From contig JAEDHX010000056.1 in NCBI GenBank assembly GCA_016296785.1, positions 1 through 13,907 on the forward strand: 13,907 bases of DNA, read 5' to 3'. Positions within the stretch are counted from its first letter, which is position 1, and the number at the start of each line of letters is the position of its first letter. Below, piece by piece: positions 1-6,829 of this stretch. Source of the stretch: Coprococcus sp. Its GTDB lineage: Bacteria; Bacillota; Clostridia; Lachnospirales; Lachnospiraceae. The translations under genes were made by a program, and so were the position numbers. Below the pieces are notes generated by a model, which did no database searches, was not told the origin of the DNA, and worked only from the letters and a program-made list of their open reading frames with translations.

Positions 1-1
1 A

Positions 2-1243
2 GAGATTAACCTTGCCAGAGAGATTGCTTCTTGTACTGAGGTCAGCTATCTGGTTAAACAGAGAGCATTAATGCACATGGTAGAGTATTATCATGAAAAC
101 TATGATGCAGACATATTAAGGAAATACATATCAAGAATTGATCTTGATTATGTTCAGCCTGCAGATTCTGCAAGATTAATAACCTACTACATTTCTCTTA
201 GAATGTTTGAACAGGCATTTCTTGGCATGAAGAGATTTGGATATATGGACGTTGATATTGATGAGTTGATTAAGTTTGCTGAGTATGGAATTAGTGATAA
301 TAAACTAGATGATGACAGACTTCTTATATCTATATGTGTATATATATATAGGCGTGGTTATGCAGGTCAGAAGATTTTGGCCTTTTTGATTAATAATTAT
401 AATGGTTCACTTGATGAGATGGCAAACCTCTTCAAATCAGTTAATTCGAACTACAGGAATATTGATTTGTTGTCAGAGAATATTCTTGCACAGATGATGT
501 TTGCTGATGGATATATTGAATCTATATATGATATTTTTGAAGTTTACTACAGAGGCAGAAGCAGAGGAATGGTTGTAAAAGCATTTCTTAAATACTGTGC
601 ACATCAATACCTTATAAAGGATCTTAAGATACCTCCAAATATTATGGAGGATTTGTATAAAGAAATTGCTAAAGGAAATATTGCTGATGAGATATCACGT
701 ATGTCACTTCTTTATTACTTTAGTGGTTGCGGTGGAAGGTATACCGAGGAACAGAAGGAATGGATAAGAATAAATGTTAAATCATTTATTGATTCCTGTA
801 AGATATTGCCATTCTTCAGGGAGTTTGCTAATTTTGCACCTATTCCTCTTGATATGAAATTCAAAACATATCTTATTTTTAAAGGTGAGAGTGGAAAACA
901 GATATGGGTTAGCTACAGCTACGGACAGGAGAGCCGTAATATGGCGGGCTACAGATCTGAGAGAATGGAAGAGATTATACCGGGAATATATGTCAAGGAA
1001 GTAATTGTATTCCATGGAGAATCACTTATTTATTCAATTGACGGGGTTTGTGGAACATCGTCAATTGTTGAGAGTGATATATTAAAGAATAAGAACTTTA
1101 ATAAAGATATTAGCGACAGATTTGAACTGATTAACAGCATGCTTGTAAGTCAGGAGACACGAAATGACAGAGATCTTATCCAGGCTATGGATACTTATCT
1201 GAACAATACTCATTTCTTTGAGGAAAACCTTATTATTTTGTAA
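2..1243 (+). CDS. DUF5717-like large helical-repeat protein, C-terminal part (5' end outside window)
   Basis: The reading frame is open from base 2 with no stop before the Met at 71, so this is the last 413 residues of a longer protein and its true start lies left of the window. The visible part is mostly amphipathic helices in repeat-like pairs (for example YYISLRMFEQAFLGMKRFGY, then RLLISICVYIYRRGY), which suggests a TPR-like solenoid. From about 845 it changes to a beta-rich stretch containing FKTYLIFKGESGKQIWVSY and then GIYVKEVIVFHGESLIYSID, near the end of the protein. This combination resembles my memory of the Lachnospiraceae DUF5717 family, whose members are over 1000 aa. No signal peptide, membrane segment or catalytic motif is visible in this part. 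Its stop (1241-1243) touches the GGAGG ribosome site of the next gene, so the two are probably co-translated. The function is unknown; the family name is from memory. Confidence 0.8.
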   Translation, partial: EINLAREIASCTEVSYLVKQRALMHMVEYYHENYDADILRKYISRIDLDYVQPADSARLITYYISLRMFEQAFLGMKRFGYMDVDIDELIKFAEYGISDNKLDDDRLLISICVYIYRRGYAGQKILAFLINNYNGSLDEMANLFKSVNSNYRNIDLLSENILAQMMFADGYIESIYDIFEVYYRGRSRGMVVKAFLKYCAHQYLIKDLKIPPNIMEDLYKEIAKGNIADEISRMSLLYYFSGCGGRYTEEQKEWIRINVKSFIDSCKILPFFREFANFAPIPLDMKFKTYLIFKGESGKQIWVSYSYGQESRNMAGYRSERMEEIIPGIYVKEVIVFHGESLIYSIDGVCGTSSIVESDILKNKNFNKDISDRFELINSMLVSQETRNDRDLIQAMDTYLNNTHFFEENLIIL

Positions 1244-1257
1244 TGGAGGAAATATAA

Positions 1258-2565
1258 ATGTGGGAAGAACAGTTGTATCTTGGACTTGATTTAAGCCCTG
1301 AATATACACAATTAAGTTTTTATAATATGGATACGAGAGAGCCTGAGTCAGTTTATCAAAACGAGGCAAGGGATACATATCTGCTTCCAAACATTTTGTT
1401 CTACAGCAATCTGAAAAGGAGAAGCGAGGAGAAGGTAGAGCAGCCAAGTATATATGATTATCCCGGCTGGTGTGCCGGTGCAAAGGCATCTGCCTGTAGG
1501 TTTGAAGAAGAAGGAGTATTAGTTGATAGAATATATCAGAAGGTTCTTATGAATGAAAGCTGCATTGTGGAAGGCAGAACATATAAGGCGAAGGAGCTTC
1601 TTGTTCGAATGCTTGTACTTCATATAAGGCAGTTTATGGAAGAACGAGGCAAATGCCAAATCAAAAAGCTGGTGGTTACTGTCGCAGATACAGATATTTT
1701 AATAATTAAGGCAGTAAGAGAGCTTGCTACGGTGCTTCGCCTTAAGGAGGATCAGTTTGACATAGTAAGTCATCTGGATAGTGGCTTGTTTTATATATTT
1801 AATCAGCCTGAACCACTTAGAAATAATAGTGTTTCTTTATTCGATTTTTGTAGTGATGGACTTGACTACTATAGAATTGATATTACTAGAAACAAGACAC
1901 CTGAGGTAGTTAAAGTAATTCACACTGATTACAAAAATGATTTTAATTTTGCTAAATTCGGTAAGAATAAGGATGATATGGATGAAGCGTTTGATAATAT
2001 AGTAAAGAAGCTTATGTCAGAGACATATATTTCATCCGTATTTTTAACAGGTATTGGATTTGCCGAGAATTGGATGAAGCATTCTGCAGCTACACTTTGT
2101 CAGGGACGAAGAGTATTTGTAGGTCAGAATATATATACTAAGGGTGCCTGTTACAGAGCGATTGGCGGAGTGTGTAAGGAGCCGCTTAAGAGATACTTTA
2201 TTGATACGGAATATACGGTAAAGGCTGATATTGGTATTAGTCTGTTAGATGATAAGGATACCTTCTGTCCGATAGTTACAGGTGGCGAGGAATGGTTTAA
2301 TACAAAGGGCAGACTTAGTATATTCCTCAATGATATTAATACATTGAAGCTTGTATATAGAGATATTCTTAGCGATAAGACTAAGGTTGAGGCGATTGAG
2401 ATTCATGGGTTGCCACTTAGACCACCAAAGACTACTAAGATTTCTCTTGAGGTTGATTTTACAGATGCTAAGAGAGGTGCTGTAATAATAAGAGATGCGG
2501 GCTTTGGCGATATGTACCCGACGACTAATAAAATATATCGCAAGGAATTTGATTTAGGTGTGTAG
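1258..2565 (+). CDS. DUF5716-like protein with Hsp70/actin-like fold and degenerate phosphate loops
   Basis: A 435-aa protein starting at ATG 1258, with GGAGG at 1245-1249 eight bases upstream. The order of motifs follows an Hsp70/actin-type ATPase. A phosphate-1-like strand-turn is at residues 9-23 (GLDLSPEYTQLSFYN). A GAKASA segment followed by EEEGVLVDRIYQ lies around 74-93. A helix leading to a KLVVTVAD strand spans 112-144. A phosphate-2-like segment is at 193-208 (LFDFCSDGLDYYRID). An adenosine-pocket-like VFLTGIGFAENWM is at 261-273, followed by KGACYRAIGG at 295-304. The Gly-rich turns that hold ATP phosphates in DnaK (DLGTT, DLGGGT) are here DLSPE and DFCSD, so ATP hydrolysis is doubtful although D11 is kept. 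Residues 345-435 form a beta-rich tail ending in a RDAGFGDMYPTTNKIYR segment. It is probably cytoplasmic: there is no signal or membrane helix. The DUF5716 label is from memory, and the fold is inferred from motif order. Confidence 0.82.
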   Translation: MWEEQLYLGLDLSPEYTQLSFYNMDTREPESVYQNEARDTYLLPNILFYSNLKRRSEEKVEQPSIYDYPGWCAGAKASACRFEEEGVLVDRIYQKVLMNESCIVEGRTYKAKELLVRMLVLHIRQFMEERGKCQIKKLVVTVADTDILIIKAVRELATVLRLKEDQFDIVSHLDSGLFYIFNQPEPLRNNSVSLFDFCSDGLDYYRIDITRNKTPEVVKVIHTDYKNDFNFAKFGKNKDDMDEAFDNIVKKLMSETYISSVFLTGIGFAENWMKHSAATLCQGRRVFVGQNIYTKGACYRAIGGVCKEPLKRYFIDTEYTVKADIGISLLDDKDTFCPIVTGGEEWFNTKGRLSIFLNDINTLKLVYRDILSDKTKVEAIEIHGLPLRPPKTTKISLEVDFTDAKRGAVIIRDAGFGDMYPTTNKIYRKEFDLGV

Positions 2566-2615
2566 CATACATATTTTTACTATTCAGATATAAGTAATAT
2601 GAAGGCAGGATGTAT

Positions 2616-3452
2616 ATGAATAACATTATAATATGCAAATCAAAAACAGCAGATAATCCATTTACTTTTCTAAATACGCGTATTCGTGTATTTTCATATG
2701 AGGAGCTCTGCTATTATATATATAATAATATGGTGCTGGTCAGTGAGGATGACATGGATGACCGTCTTGTTACATGGATTAGCGAAGAGCTTGAGATGCC
2801 GGAGCTTGGTGATAAGCTGGAAACACTTGTAGCAAAGAACGCATTTGCACAGGATATTATGGTTGAGATACTTAACTATGGTAATTACTATAGCAGTGAA
2901 GAGGTAAAAGGCTTTCTTGAGGAATGCCAGAGACTTCGTAGCATGAGTGCCCCTGAGCTGAGTAAGAAAAAGGCTGATGGGTATCTTAGATATAAGCATT
3001 ATATTAAGGCCGGAGCTATTTATGATGATATTATTGCGTACAAGGAAGGCCGCGGCGAACTAGATGAGTTCTTAGGTAATATTTATCATAACAAGGCAGT
3101 AGCACTTGCGGGTAATCTACAGCTTGCAAAAGCAAAGGAATGTTATATAAGGGCATATAATTTGAACCATAATGATGAATCACTAATCGAATATTTCTGC
3201 GTGCTTGCAGTATCTGTTGATACAGCTACACTACGTAAGGAGATAGAAAAGCGTGGTATGTCAGAGACATTCTTTGATGATTTAATGACTGAGCTTGGAG
3301 ATTCGAAGGAAGATGTTCGCGAGATGTCAATATATAATAAAGTACAAAAGGCAATATATAACAGAATGAATGGTGACCTGGAAGAGTATGATAAACGTAT
3401 GGATGGTGTACTTGGTCAACTAAAGGATGAGTTTAGAAGTCAGCTTGTATAG
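2616..3452 (+). CDS. TPR-like protein of unknown function, third gene of the DUF5717/DUF5716 cluster
   Basis: A 278-aa soluble protein. Two in-frame ATGs lie six bases apart, at 2610 and 2616. I prefer 2616 because AGGA (2607-2610) is then 5 nt away, whereas 2610 would overlap it. The N-terminal part (MNNIIICKSKTADNPFTF, then RVFSYEELCYYIYNNMVLV) is a compact alpha/beta region that I do not recognise as a named domain. About residues 119-190, counted from 2610, contain two TPR-like helix pairs (KADGYLRYKHYIKAGAIYDD, then NKAVALAGNLQLAKAKECYI and RAYNLN). The C-terminal 80 residues are charged and helical. The gene follows the Hsp70-like gene after 50 nt with no terminator, so it is likely part of the same transcript. 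TPR proteins commonly act as adaptors for Hsp70-type partners, so a binding role toward the preceding protein is reasonable but inferred. No catalytic motif is seen. Confidence 0.8.
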   Translation: MNNIIICKSKTADNPFTFLNTRIRVFSYEELCYYIYNNMVLVSEDDMDDRLVTWISEELEMPELGDKLETLVAKNAFAQDIMVEILNYGNYYSSEEVKGFLEECQRLRSMSAPELSKKKADGYLRYKHYIKAGAIYDDIIAYKEGRGELDEFLGNIYHNKAVALAGNLQLAKAKECYIRAYNLNHNDESLIEYFCVLAVSVDTATLRKEIEKRGMSETFFDDLMTELGDSKEDVREMSIYNKVQKAIYNRMNGDLEEYDKRMDGVLGQLKDEFRSQLV

Positions 3453-3454
3453 GC

Positions 3455-3484
3455 TTGACAATTCAAAGTAATATGTTGTACTAT
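3455..3484 (+). promoter_or_regulatory. Candidate sigma-A promoter of the valS T-box transcript
   Basis: A perfect TTGACA lies at 3455-3460, two bases after the stop of the upstream gene. TACTAT follows at 3479-3484 after an 18-nt spacer. Transcription would start near 3491, about 20 nt before the base of T-box stem I at 3511. A perfect TATAAT at 3490-3495 is also present, but its spacing from this -35 is 29 nt, and no good -35 sits at the right place for it. The exact -10 is therefore open. Confidence 0.55.
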
Positions 3485-3490
3485 CTGTTT

Positions 3491-3760
3491 ATAATTTGAC
3501 AAAGGCGTCGACAAAGAGGAGTAGTATTAACACCGCTGCACAGAGATAAGCTTTCATTGGCTGGGAGAAGCTTTCAGAAGGATAATATGAAGGTAGCTTT
3601 GTAGCTGCTTAGCTGAACATATGTGAATATCGTATAATTAGGTTATGCCGGTTCATTCCCGTTATAGAATATGAAGAGTTAAAAAGCAAGGTGGTAACGC
3701 GATTATTCGCCCTTAGATATACATATTTGTATATTCTAAGGGCTTTTTTATATAATAGGA
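3491..3760 (+). promoter_or_regulatory. T-box riboswitch (tRNA-Val-sensing leader of valS)
   Basis: The leader senses uncharged tRNA-Val and lets transcription continue into valS. Stem I is visible. ACAAAG (3511-3516) pairs with CTTTGT (3597-3602), and TATTA (3525-3529) pairs with TAATA (3583-3587). These enclose the specifier loop, whose 5' side carries AGTA (3520-3523) and whose 3' side is GAAGGTAG. The specifier codon is GTA (Val) at 3593-3595, followed by the usual purine G3596 just before the closing helix. AGAGA at 3542-3546 fits the AG bulge and GCTG at 3560-3563 fits the GNTG loop. The T-box is AAGGTGGTAACGCG at 3688-3701. Its TGGT (3692-3695) can pair with the ACCA end of a tRNA with discriminator A, as tRNA-Val has. 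In the antiterminator, AAGG (3688-3691) pairs with CCTT (3711-3714) and GCGA (3699-3702) with TCGC (3707-3710), competing with the terminator that follows. Confidence 0.92.
3709..3749 (+). terminator. Regulated intrinsic terminator of the valS T-box
   Basis: The left arm GCCCTTAGATATACA (3709-3723) pairs with TGTATATTCTAAGGGC (3728-3743), with one bulged T and a short loop, and is followed by six T residues (3744-3749). The CCTT at 3711-3714 is also the 3' side of the antiterminator, so the two structures exclude each other. It ends 23 nt before the valS start codon. Confidence 0.92.
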
Positions 3761-3772
3761 AAGGAGATTTTT

Positions 3773-6412
3773 ATGAAGGAACTTGAGAAGACATATGATC
3801 CATCCCAAATTGAAGACAGATTATATAGAAAATGGGAAGAAGCAAAATACTTTCATGCAGAGGTAGACAAGAGTAAAAAGCCATTTACTATTGTTATGCC
3901 ACCTCCAAATGTAACAGGTCAGCTTCACATGGGTCATGCACTTGATAATACTATGCAGGATATTCTTATCCGTTTTAAGAGAATGCAGGGATATTCTGCC
4001 TTGTGGCAGCCTGGAACAGACCATGCAGCTATTGCAACAGAGGTAAAGGTTATTGAGAAGCTCAAAGAGCAGGGGATTGATAAGAACGAGATAGGCAGAG
4101 AGGAATTCCTTAAGCATGCCTGGGCATGGAAGGAAGAGTATGGAAACCGCATAGTAAGCCAGCTTAAGAAGATGGGTTCTTCAGCTGATTGGGACAGAGA
4201 AAGATTTACAATGGATGAGGGCTGCTCAAATGCAGTTAAAGAGGTATTTGTTAATCTTTATGAAAAAGGATACATCTATAAGGGCTCACGTATTATTAAC
4301 TGGTGTCCTGTATGTAAGACATCTATCTCAGATGCAGAGGTTATTCATGAAGAGCAGGACGGTTTCTTCTGGCATATCAACTATCCGGTAGTAGGCGAGC
4401 CTGGAAGATTTGTTGAGATAGCAACAACAAGACCTGAGACTCTGCTTGGTGATACAGCTGTAGCGGTAAATCCTGATGATGAGAGATATACAGATATAGT
4501 AGGAAAGATGCTTGAGCTTCCACTTACAGGAAGACAGATTCCTGTTATTGCAGATGAATATGTAGATAAGGAATTTGGAACAGGCTGTGTTAAGATTACA
4601 CCTGCTCATGATCCTAACGACTTTGAGGTTGGAAAGCGTCACAATCTTGAGGAAATAAACATACTAAATGATGATGCAACAATTAACGAATTAGGTGGCA
4701 AATATACGGGTATGGACCGTTATGAAGCAAGACGTCAGATGGTTGCAGACCTTGATGAGCTTGGTCTTCTTGTAAAGGTTGTTCCTCATAGCCATAATGT
4801 TGGAACACATGACAGATGTAAGACAACTGTTGAGCCAATGATTAAACCACAGTGGTTTGTTCGTATGAAGGAAATGGGACAGGCTGCACTTGATATGGTT
4901 AAAACAGATGATTTGTCATTTGTACCTGAGCAGTTTGATAAGACATATATTCACTGGCTTACAAATATTCGTGACTGGTGTATTTCAAGACAGCTTTGGT
5001 GGGGACACAGAATACCTGCATGGTATTGTGATGAGTGCAATGAGGTAATAGTATCAAGAGATGTTCCGACAGTATGTCCAAAGTGTGGATGCATACATCT
5101 TACACAGGATGAGGATACACTTGATACATGGTTTTCATCAGCATTATGGCCATTTTCAACACTTGGCTGGCCTGAGAAGACGCCTGAGCTTGAGTATTTC
5201 TACCCGACAAGCGTGCTTGTAACCGGTTATGATATTATTTTCTTCTGGGTAGTAAGAATGGTATTTTCAGCTATAGAGCAGACAGGCGTAAGTCCATTTA
5301 AGCATGTACTTATTCATGGACTTGTTCGTGATGACAAGGGCCGTAAGATGAGTAAGTCTCTTGGAAATGGTATTGATCCGCTTGAGGTAATTGAGAAATA
5401 TGGTGCTGATGCGTTAAGACTCACACTTATCACAGGTAATGCGCCTGGAAATGATATGCGTTTCTATTGGGAGCGTGTTGAAAATTCAAGAAATTTTGCA
5501 AATAAGATATGGAATGCAGCACGTTTCATAATGATGAATGTTGAAAAAGCAGATATTTCAGGAGTTAGTCTTGATGACCTTACAATTGCTGACCGCTGGA
5601 TATTATCAAAGGTTAATGATCTTGCAGAGGAAATGACAGATAATATGGAGAAGTATGAGCTTGGTATTGCTGTATCAAAGGTATACGACTTTATTTGGGA
5701 AGAATTCTGTGACTGGTATATCGAGATGGTTAAGCCAAGATTATATAATGATGAAGATGAGACAAAGGCAGCAGCACTTTGGACACTTAAGACTGTTCTT
5801 ATTCAGGCACTTAAGCTTCTTCATCCATATATGCCATTTATTACAGAGGAAATATTCTGTAATATTCAGGATGAAGAGGAATCAATCATGATTTCAAGCT
5901 GGCCTTGCAAGAAGGCTGAGTGGAGCTTTATGGAAGACGAGGCTGCAGTTGATACAATTAAAGCAGCTGTTAGAGCGATTAGAAATCTTCGTACTGATAT
6001 GAATGTTCCGCCTAGCAGAAAGGCTACAGTATTTGTTGTATCAGCAAAGAAGGAAATCAGAGATATATTTGAGGCTTCAAAGAGCTTCTTTGCAACACTT
6101 GGATATGCAAGTGAGGTTTATGTACAAGAAGATAAGTCAGGTATTGATGAAAATGCAGTTTCTACACTTATTCATGATGCTGCAGTATATATTCCTCTTG
6201 CTGAGCTTGTAGATATCGAGAAAGAAATCGAGCGTCTTGAGAAGGAAAAGGCTAAGCTTGAGGGAGAAATCAAGAGAGCTTCAGGTATGCTTTCAAATCA
6301 AAAATTTATTGATAAAGCACCGGCTGCAAAGGTAGAAGAAGAAAAGGCTAAGCTTGCAAAATATACTGAGATGGCTGAGCAGGTTTCAGAAAGACTTAAG
6401 CAATTAAAGTAA
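3773..6412 (+). CDS. valS: Valine--tRNA ligase (ValRS)
   Basis: An 879-aa class I aminoacyl-tRNA synthetase that charges tRNA-Val with valine in the cytoplasm; the length is typical of bacterial ValRS. The start at ATG 3773 has AAAGGAGA at 3760-3767. The HIGH motif is PPPNVTGQLHMGH at residues 43-55. Its KMSKS motif is KMSKS at 525-529, within KGRKMSKSLGN. The editing (CP1) region contains ATTRPETLLGDTAVAVNP and GTGCVKITPAHDPNDFEVG, which belong to the ValRS/IleRS proofreading domain. Cys pairs CPVC and CDEC...CPKC look like zinc ribbons. The C-terminal 65 or so residues form the Lys/Glu-rich coiled-coil arm typical of ValRS (IEKEIERLEKEKAKLEGEIK). Expression is controlled by the T-box directly upstream. 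In many clostridia folC follows valS; here a small repeat protein follows instead. Confidence 0.98.
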   Translation: MKELEKTYDPSQIEDRLYRKWEEAKYFHAEVDKSKKPFTIVMPPPNVTGQLHMGHALDNTMQDILIRFKRMQGYSALWQPGTDHAAIATEVKVIEKLKEQGIDKNEIGREEFLKHAWAWKEEYGNRIVSQLKKMGSSADWDRERFTMDEGCSNAVKEVFVNLYEKGYIYKGSRIINWCPVCKTSISDAEVIHEEQDGFFWHINYPVVGEPGRFVEIATTRPETLLGDTAVAVNPDDERYTDIVGKMLELPLTGRQIPVIADEYVDKEFGTGCVKITPAHDPNDFEVGKRHNLEEINILNDDATINELGGKYTGMDRYEARRQMVADLDELGLLVKVVPHSHNVGTHDRCKTTVEPMIKPQWFVRMKEMGQAALDMVKTDDLSFVPEQFDKTYIHWLTNIRDWCISRQLWWGHRIPAWYCDECNEVIVSRDVPTVCPKCGCIHLTQDEDTLDTWFSSALWPFSTLGWPEKTPELEYFYPTSVLVTGYDIIFFWVVRMVFSAIEQTGVSPFKHVLIHGLVRDDKGRKMSKSLGNGIDPLEVIEKYGADALRLTLITGNAPGNDMRFYWERVENSRNFANKIWNAARFIMMNVEKADISGVSLDDLTIADRWILSKVNDLAEEMTDNMEKYELGIAVSKVYDFIWEEFCDWYIEMVKPRLYNDEDETKAAALWTLKTVLIQALKLLHPYMPFITEEIFCNIQDEEESIMISSWPCKKAEWSFMEDEAAVDTIKAAVRAIRNLRTDMNVPPSRKATVFVVSAKKEIRDIFEASKSFFATLGYASEVYVQEDKSGIDENAVSTLIHDAAVYIPLAELVDIEKEIERLEKEKAKLEGEIKRASGMLSNQKFIDKAPAAKVEEEKAKLAKYTEMAEQVSERLKQLK

Positions 6413-6460
6413 CATATTTTTCATGGAATATCATCTGCACATTTGCACAAAATATAAGTG

Positions 6461-6501
6461 TCAGTTAAAACTGATAAAAATGTGTGGGGGTATGTTATAA
6501 T
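6461..6501 (+). promoter_or_regulatory. Perfect dyad plus extended -10 promoter-like element before the small repeat gene
   Basis: TCAGTTAAAACTGA at 6461-6474 is a perfect inverted repeat (6-bp arms, 2-nt centre), which could be an operator. Downstream, TGTTATAAT at 6493-6501 is a perfect extended -10. The best -35 is CTGATA at 6471-6476 with a 19-nt spacer, overlapping the right arm of the dyad. The -10 overlaps the proposed ATG at 6500, so if this promoter fires it would start inside the coding frame. A second candidate, TTGCAC (6443-6448) with TAAAAC (6466-6471) and a 17-nt spacer, would keep the start codon in the transcript. Which of the two is used cannot be decided from sequence. Confidence 0.35.
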
Positions 6502-6697
6502 GGCAAGAAACAAGTATGCTTCAGACAGTTATAGCAACGAGTCAACGTCTGATAAGTCAAAGAATTATACTTCAAACAAGGCGTCAAATAAGACGTCAGA
6601 CAAGTACTCTGATAAGACATCAGACAAGACTGGCAGCAACACCTACTACGGTGCATCAGATACTACAGACTCTTCGAACGGAACAAATAGAAGATAA
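6500..6697 (+). CDS. Small Ser/Asn/Lys/Asp-rich repeat protein, function unknown
   Basis: A 65-aa protein starting at ATG 6500 (MARNKYASDSYSNE...). The frame is open back to a GTG at 6458, but ATG 6500 is preferred because TGGGGG at 6485-6490 lies 9 nt upstream. The same TGGGG-type site and spacing precede the next gene at 6830. Residues 25-43 are a tandem run of SNK/SDK units (SNKASNKTSDKYSDKTSDK). The whole chain is Ser, Thr, Asn, Asp and Lys rich, almost without hydrophobic residues and without Cys, and should be intrinsically disordered. The last third has an acidic, Ser/Thr-rich stretch (GASDTTDSSNG) before a basic NRR end. There is no signal peptide or membrane segment. Similar low-complexity small proteins occur in Lachnospiraceae from memory, without known function. 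Overlap with a known small spore or stress protein family was considered, but no diagnostic motif is present. Confidence 0.6.
   Translation: MARNKYASDSYSNESTSDKSKNYTSNKASNKTSDKYSDKTSDKTGSNTYYGASDTTDSSNGTNRR
6572..6628 (+). repeat. Tandem SNK/SDK codon repeats inside the small disordered gene
   Basis: This segment encodes six consecutive three- to four-residue units of the form (T/A/Y)S(N/D)K. The DNA units are similar but not identical (TCAAACAAG, TCAAATAAG, TCAGACAAG, TCTGATAAG, TCAGACAAG). The repeat is therefore conserved at protein level and is not a fresh slippage tract. Confidence 0.7.
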
Positions 6698-6721
6698 TGT
6701 ATAAGAGTATCTAATTAGAGG

Positions 6722-6775
6722 GGTCACAATCAGGTGTCGGTAAATATTTATCAATTCCAGACTGTGACCTTTCTT
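6722..6775 (+). terminator. Probable intrinsic terminator after the small repeat gene
   Basis: GGTCACA (6722-6728) pairs perfectly with TGTGACC (6763-6769). The stem can be extended inward past single mismatches by TC/GA and GG/CC. A loop region, itself partly self-complementary (GGTAAATATTTATC), lies in the middle, and TTTCTT follows the stem. The T-tract is interrupted, so strength is uncertain. The remaining sequence up to 6829 shows no other clear element beyond the ribosome site of the next gene. Confidence 0.6.
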
Positions 6776-6829
6776 AATATTATGAGAGAGAAGACATTTT
6801 GATATATTGTAATAATGGGGTAAATACAT

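Noticed and set aside
782..1489. Open frames on the - strand under the first two genes
   Set aside because: They lie opposite well-supported + strand genes and have no ribosome site or recognisable motif; compositions look like antisense shadows.
3490..3524. TATAAT at 3490-3495 and a second TTGACA at 3496-3501 as another promoter
   Set aside because: The TATAAT has no suitable -35 at 17 nt, and the second TTGACA has no -10 at the right distance. A start after the second would also remove the 5' side of T-box stem I.
6516..6704. 62-aa frame (MLQTVIATSQ...) overlapping the small repeat gene
   Set aside because: It is the +1 shadow of the repetitive gene, Gln/Arg/Thr rich from frame-shifted repeats, with no ribosome site of its own.
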